A DNA stretch of 8,326 nucleotides from Bacillota bacterium. GTDB taxonomy: Bacteria > Bacillota > Clostridia > Christensenellales > Aristaeellaceae. Below the pieces are notes generated by a model that worked only from the letters and a program-made list of their open reading frames with translations, ran no database searches and had not been told where the DNA came from. The position numbers and the translations under genes are program-made. This document shows positions 6,258 to 8,326 of this stretch, piece by piece; the first letter of the stretch is position 1; every line of letters begins with the position of its first letter. The stretch is taken from the NCBI GenBank assembly GCA_023413135.1, contig JAEZQK010000009.1, forward strand, positions 1 through 8,326, given 5' to 3'.

Positions 6258-6358
6258 TGGGTTGACGGGTTGACGGCTATTTTAAACTTCTCTTATATAG
6301 AATTATGTTTTGTTTGTAATAAAGGTAGAAAAAAGGGTCAAACCCGTCAACCCGTCAG
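6255..6358. repeat. Inverted octamer repeats around an AT-rich core
   Basis: Starting at the primase stop codon, the left arm (6255-6276) holds GGGTTGAC twice in tandem. The right arm (6337-6358) is the inverse, with CCCGTCAA and CCCGTCAG in tandem preceded by GGGTCAAA. About 60 nt of AT-rich DNA separates them. This is the same architecture as 2631-2835 with a different repeat sequence. It could be a second origin or initiator-binding site, or an operator for the promoter inside it. Confidence 0.6.
6270..6299 (+). promoter_or_regulatory. Possible promoter of the late-regulator gene
   Basis: TTGACG (6270-6275) and TATATA (6294-6299) are 18 nt apart, a fair match to sigma-A boxes. The -35 box is part of the GGGTTGAC repeat, so a protein bound to the repeats would compete with RNA polymerase. 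Confidence 0.45.
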
Positions 6359-6388
6359 CGTTGGACGAAAGATATGGGAGGTGTGCAT

Positions 6389-6781
6389 ATGAACGCGAAA
6401 GAACTATTGGTTTCCTGCCGGGATATTGTGCGGGACTTAAAATCCATCAATCATCAGATCAGCTTTTGGGGGTCCATCGGCGGGCCCAGGGAGCTAAAGG
6501 CCCATGTGCTGACGGGCATGCCAAAGGGCACCAACCGGCCGGACGCGGCGGAGAACCAGCAGGCCGACAGGTACGGGAAGGTGCTGCTCGAAAAGCGGCA
6601 GGACGCCGAAGATTTGCTGCTGCAGTTTGAGCAGCTGCTGGATACGGTGCCGGATAGGACGGACCGGGCGATTTTGAGGTATTACTATGGTTCACGCTTG
6701 ACGGATGAGAAGATCGCAGAGGAGATAGGGTTGTCGGATAAGACGGTGAGGGAGAGGAGGAAAAAAGTGGTGATACAGTGA
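6389..6781 (+). CDS. RinA/ArpU/DUF1492-like phage late-gene regulator
   Basis: A 130-aa protein. The N-terminal part is helical and charged (MNAKELLVSCRDIVRDLKSI), followed by the loop HVLTGMPKGTNRPDA typical of this phage family and a long helix with AEDLLLQFEQLLDTV. The C-terminus (about 90-128) is a sigma-70 region 4-like HTH: DRTDRAILRYYYG, then LTDEKIAEEIGLSDKTVRER. Such proteins sit between early and late phage genes and activate late transcription. That role is inferred from family and position. I chose ATG 6389, with GGGAGG (6376-6381) 7 nt upstream; ATG 6374 would add five residues and has no ribosome binding site. It follows the primase after a gap with its own candidate promoter. 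The frame stays open for 27 more codons after its TGA. Confidence 0.8.
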   Translation: MNAKELLVSCRDIVRDLKSINHQISFWGSIGGPRELKAHVLTGMPKGTNRPDAAENQQADRYGKVLLEKRQDAEDLLLQFEQLLDTVPDRTDRAILRYYYGSRLTDEKIAEEIGLSDKTVRERRKKVVIQ

Positions 6782-6933
6782 AATGAGGACTGGGCTGTAG
6801 TCAAAGCCCAAAACGGCGGGCTGGTAGTACTGGAGGGAAAGCTGCCCGATCTGTTGGGGGAATAAAAAATAATTTGCATGTTAGTGATTTCCTTGTTTTT
6901 CCGGTTTTGTATATGGTAATCTCATAGCGTACG

Positions 6934-6962
6934 AGGCTGCCCGATGAGGGGCGGCCTTTTTT
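6934..6962 (+). terminator. Rho-independent terminator before the large late gene
   Basis: AGGCTGCCC (6934-6942) pairs with GGGCGGCCT (6949-6957), nine pairs including one G-T, around a 6-nt loop; the last paired T begins a run of six T residues (6957-6962). It lies 35 nt before the start of the next gene. No promoter is visible in those 35 nt, so it may be a control point for late transcription rather than a simple end. Confidence 0.8.
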
Positions 6963-6997
6963 GATGGCGATTATCCATGAGACAAGGAGGTTGGCGT

Positions 6998-8326
6998 ATG
7001 CCATTGACCGTGCCTGCAAAATTCAAGACCCTTGCGCAGATGCTGAAAGAGGAGGCAGAGAAAACCACCGCCGCCCGGGAAACGGCGGCTGTGCCCACAC
7101 AGCCCAAGGCACATTCCTTCGATGCATCCCCGCAGCCTGCAAAGACGCCTAAAACCGCGACACCTACGCTGAGCCGGGACCTGGCGGCCGCCTATGCAAT
7201 ATCCCAAATGGATGAACAGTTGGGAGACAAGCTCTTTCAAAATATCGCGGCCGGCACGCGGGATGCCCTCAATTATTCGCCCTATCTTCAGCCCACCAAC
7301 AGCACGCCGATCCGGGAACTAAACAGGCTGGGCGTTGATGCTACAAAGATCGACAAGGAATTCTTCGACCGTTACGCATGGCTGAAGCCCCATACCCGTT
7401 ATCTGATGAACGGCGTGCCCATGGCCCCTATCAGCGGCAGCAGCCCGGAAGAATCTGCGGCGTATTACTACGCCAAGCTGTGGAATGCGGAGGAACAGAC
7501 CGAAAAGGCGGAGACGGAGCTTATAAGTTTGAACCGGGAGGTCAATTATTGGGCTAAACGGGTGGACAGGAACTATTCGGATGAGGAGATATTGGGCCGC
7601 ATCGACTGGAAAAAGTATCCCACCTTGACCAGGATGCGGGAGGGTAAGGAAAGGGGAAAGCCGATCCTTTTAAACCGGGGCGTGGAGTTCAACGAGGACA
7701 CCGTATATGGTATGCTCTGGTCGGCGCGCAACGGGGAGAGCACCGGAAGCCATACCCTGGACGCCATGCAGTATGCCAGGGGCAAGGGGCGCAAGTACGA
7801 AGCCGATCCGAACGTGAAAGCGAAACTGGACCCGGCCAATCAGGCATACAACCCCTATGCCGTTGGCAGCACCGTGGATGAAGCGGCGGAGTACTTTGAC
7901 GTGAGCACGTTCAATCAGGACTGGTTGGATAAGAATCGCAACATCCTGAATTCCGCCGACGAAAACGCAAAACGGATGTACAGGACGGTATACGATGCGG
8001 AGCAATTCACCCGGCAGGCGGAAGGGGAATTGAACGGTCTTCAAAAGGAAATCGACGCCCGATTTGATTTTTATGCCATGGCGGAAACGGTTGACCCAGA
8101 AGCTATTTTGCAGGGAATTCTTGAAGACTATCCGGCCCTTCGCAGGATGGATGAGGGCCGTTTGGGCAGCGGCCTTGCAGGGCTCACGCGGCCCTTGGGG
8201 TACCGGTATGAGGATGTTGCCACAAGTGTCAATGACAAGGCCAGTATTATAAACAAGCGTAAGGGTAGCACAAAGAACGGTGCGGACCTTGCCGCTGCCG
8301 CCCAAAATGAAAAGAGTGCGGTGATC
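6998..8326 (+). CDS. Large repeat-containing protein, probable virion protein (3' end missing)
   Basis: The frame is open from ATG 6998 to the window edge (443 codons, no stop), with AAGGAGG (6984-6990) 7 nt upstream. Residues about 1-60 are Lys/Glu/Ala/Pro-rich and probably disordered. There is no signal peptide and no membrane segment. The rest contains a duplicated module. Around 164-218 it reads AEEQTEKAETELISLNREV, a short linker, then EEILGRIDWKKYPTLTRMREG; around 334-387 it reads AEQFTRQAEGELNGLQKEI, then EAILQGILEDYPALRRMDEG. The spacing is about 170 residues, so the full protein may hold further copies and be very long. Position after a late regulator and a terminator suggests a structural or ejected phage protein. 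I do not recognise the family, and a tape-measure-like or polyvalent protein is only a guess. Confidence 0.75.
   Translation, partial: MPLTVPAKFKTLAQMLKEEAEKTTAARETAAVPTQPKAHSFDASPQPAKTPKTATPTLSRDLAAAYAISQMDEQLGDKLFQNIAAGTRDALNYSPYLQPTNSTPIRELNRLGVDATKIDKEFFDRYAWLKPHTRYLMNGVPMAPISGSSPEESAAYYYAKLWNAEEQTEKAETELISLNREVNYWAKRVDRNYSDEEILGRIDWKKYPTLTRMREGKERGKPILLNRGVEFNEDTVYGMLWSARNGESTGSHTLDAMQYARGKGRKYEADPNVKAKLDPANQAYNPYAVGSTVDEAAEYFDVSTFNQDWLDKNRNILNSADENAKRMYRTVYDAEQFTRQAEGELNGLQKEIDARFDFYAMAETVDPEAILQGILEDYPALRRMDEGRLGSGLAGLTRPLGYRYEDVATSVNDKASIINKRKGSTKNGADLAAAAQNEKSAVI

Noticed and set aside
6850..6932. Sigma-A promoter before the terminator at 6934
   Set aside because: The best pairs (for example TTGTTT with TAATCT, 18-nt spacer) match the -10 consensus poorly, so no promoter is called.
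7670..8305. 211-codon open frame antisense to the large partial gene
   Set aside because: The plus-strand frame is open from 6998 to the end with an ideal ribosome binding site and a duplicated protein module, so the minus-strand frame is a shadow.

Overview
The window looks like the chromosome of a moderately GC-rich member of the Clostridia (Bacillota), possibly a gut organism. The basis is strong AGGAGG-type ribosome binding sites, TTG/GTG start options, frequent AGG arginine codons, rho-independent terminators, and dispersed palindromic intergenic repeats of a kind I associate with gut Clostridia. Genes end in TAA or TGA with no internal TGA, so the standard code applies. The taxonomic call is inference; there is no rRNA or other marker gene.

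Layout. Positions 1-545 hold no credible gene. They are packed with hairpin-forming repeats of at least two families, apparently nested in each other. A chromosomal gene follows (589-2394): a GT4 glycosyltransferase fused to a PlsC-type acyltransferase, probably for membrane glycolipid or phospholipid metabolism, closed by a good terminator (2419-2455). From about 2456 onward the content becomes phage-like. A 550-bp non-coding stretch carries a 37-nt A/T-only tract between two 22-nt inverted repeats built from 9-nt units, which resembles a replication origin. Then come a promoter overlapped by an inverted-repeat operator, a 78-aa Xre-type regulator with a TTG start (3076-3312), two small unknown genes (3400-3582 and 3572-3778), a heptamer tandem repeat (3874-3908), an NrS-1-like primase-polymerase/SF3 helicase (3930-6257), a second inverted-repeat and AT-rich structure (6255-6358) containing a promoter, a RinA/ArpU/DUF1492-like late regulator (6389-6781), a terminator (6934-6962), and the first 443 codons of a large repeat-containing protein (6998 to the window end) that is probably a virion or ejected protein.

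How it fits together (inference): the right two thirds is the early/replication module and the start of the late module of a prophage or phage-like element. Xre controls early transcription by binding its own promoter. The primase-helicase starts replication at one or more of the repeat clusters around it. The DUF1492-like protein switches on late genes, of which the large partial gene is the first. No integrase, terminase or capsid gene is visible, so the element's ends and type are not fixed by this window. The second small gene runs into an inverted copy of the same repeat that fills the left end, so that host-type repeat has invaded the element.

The points most worth a second look are the three unrelated repeat clusters around the primase gene, the duplicated module in the unfinished large protein, the covarying hairpins of the left repeat, and the glycosyltransferase-acyltransferase fusion.
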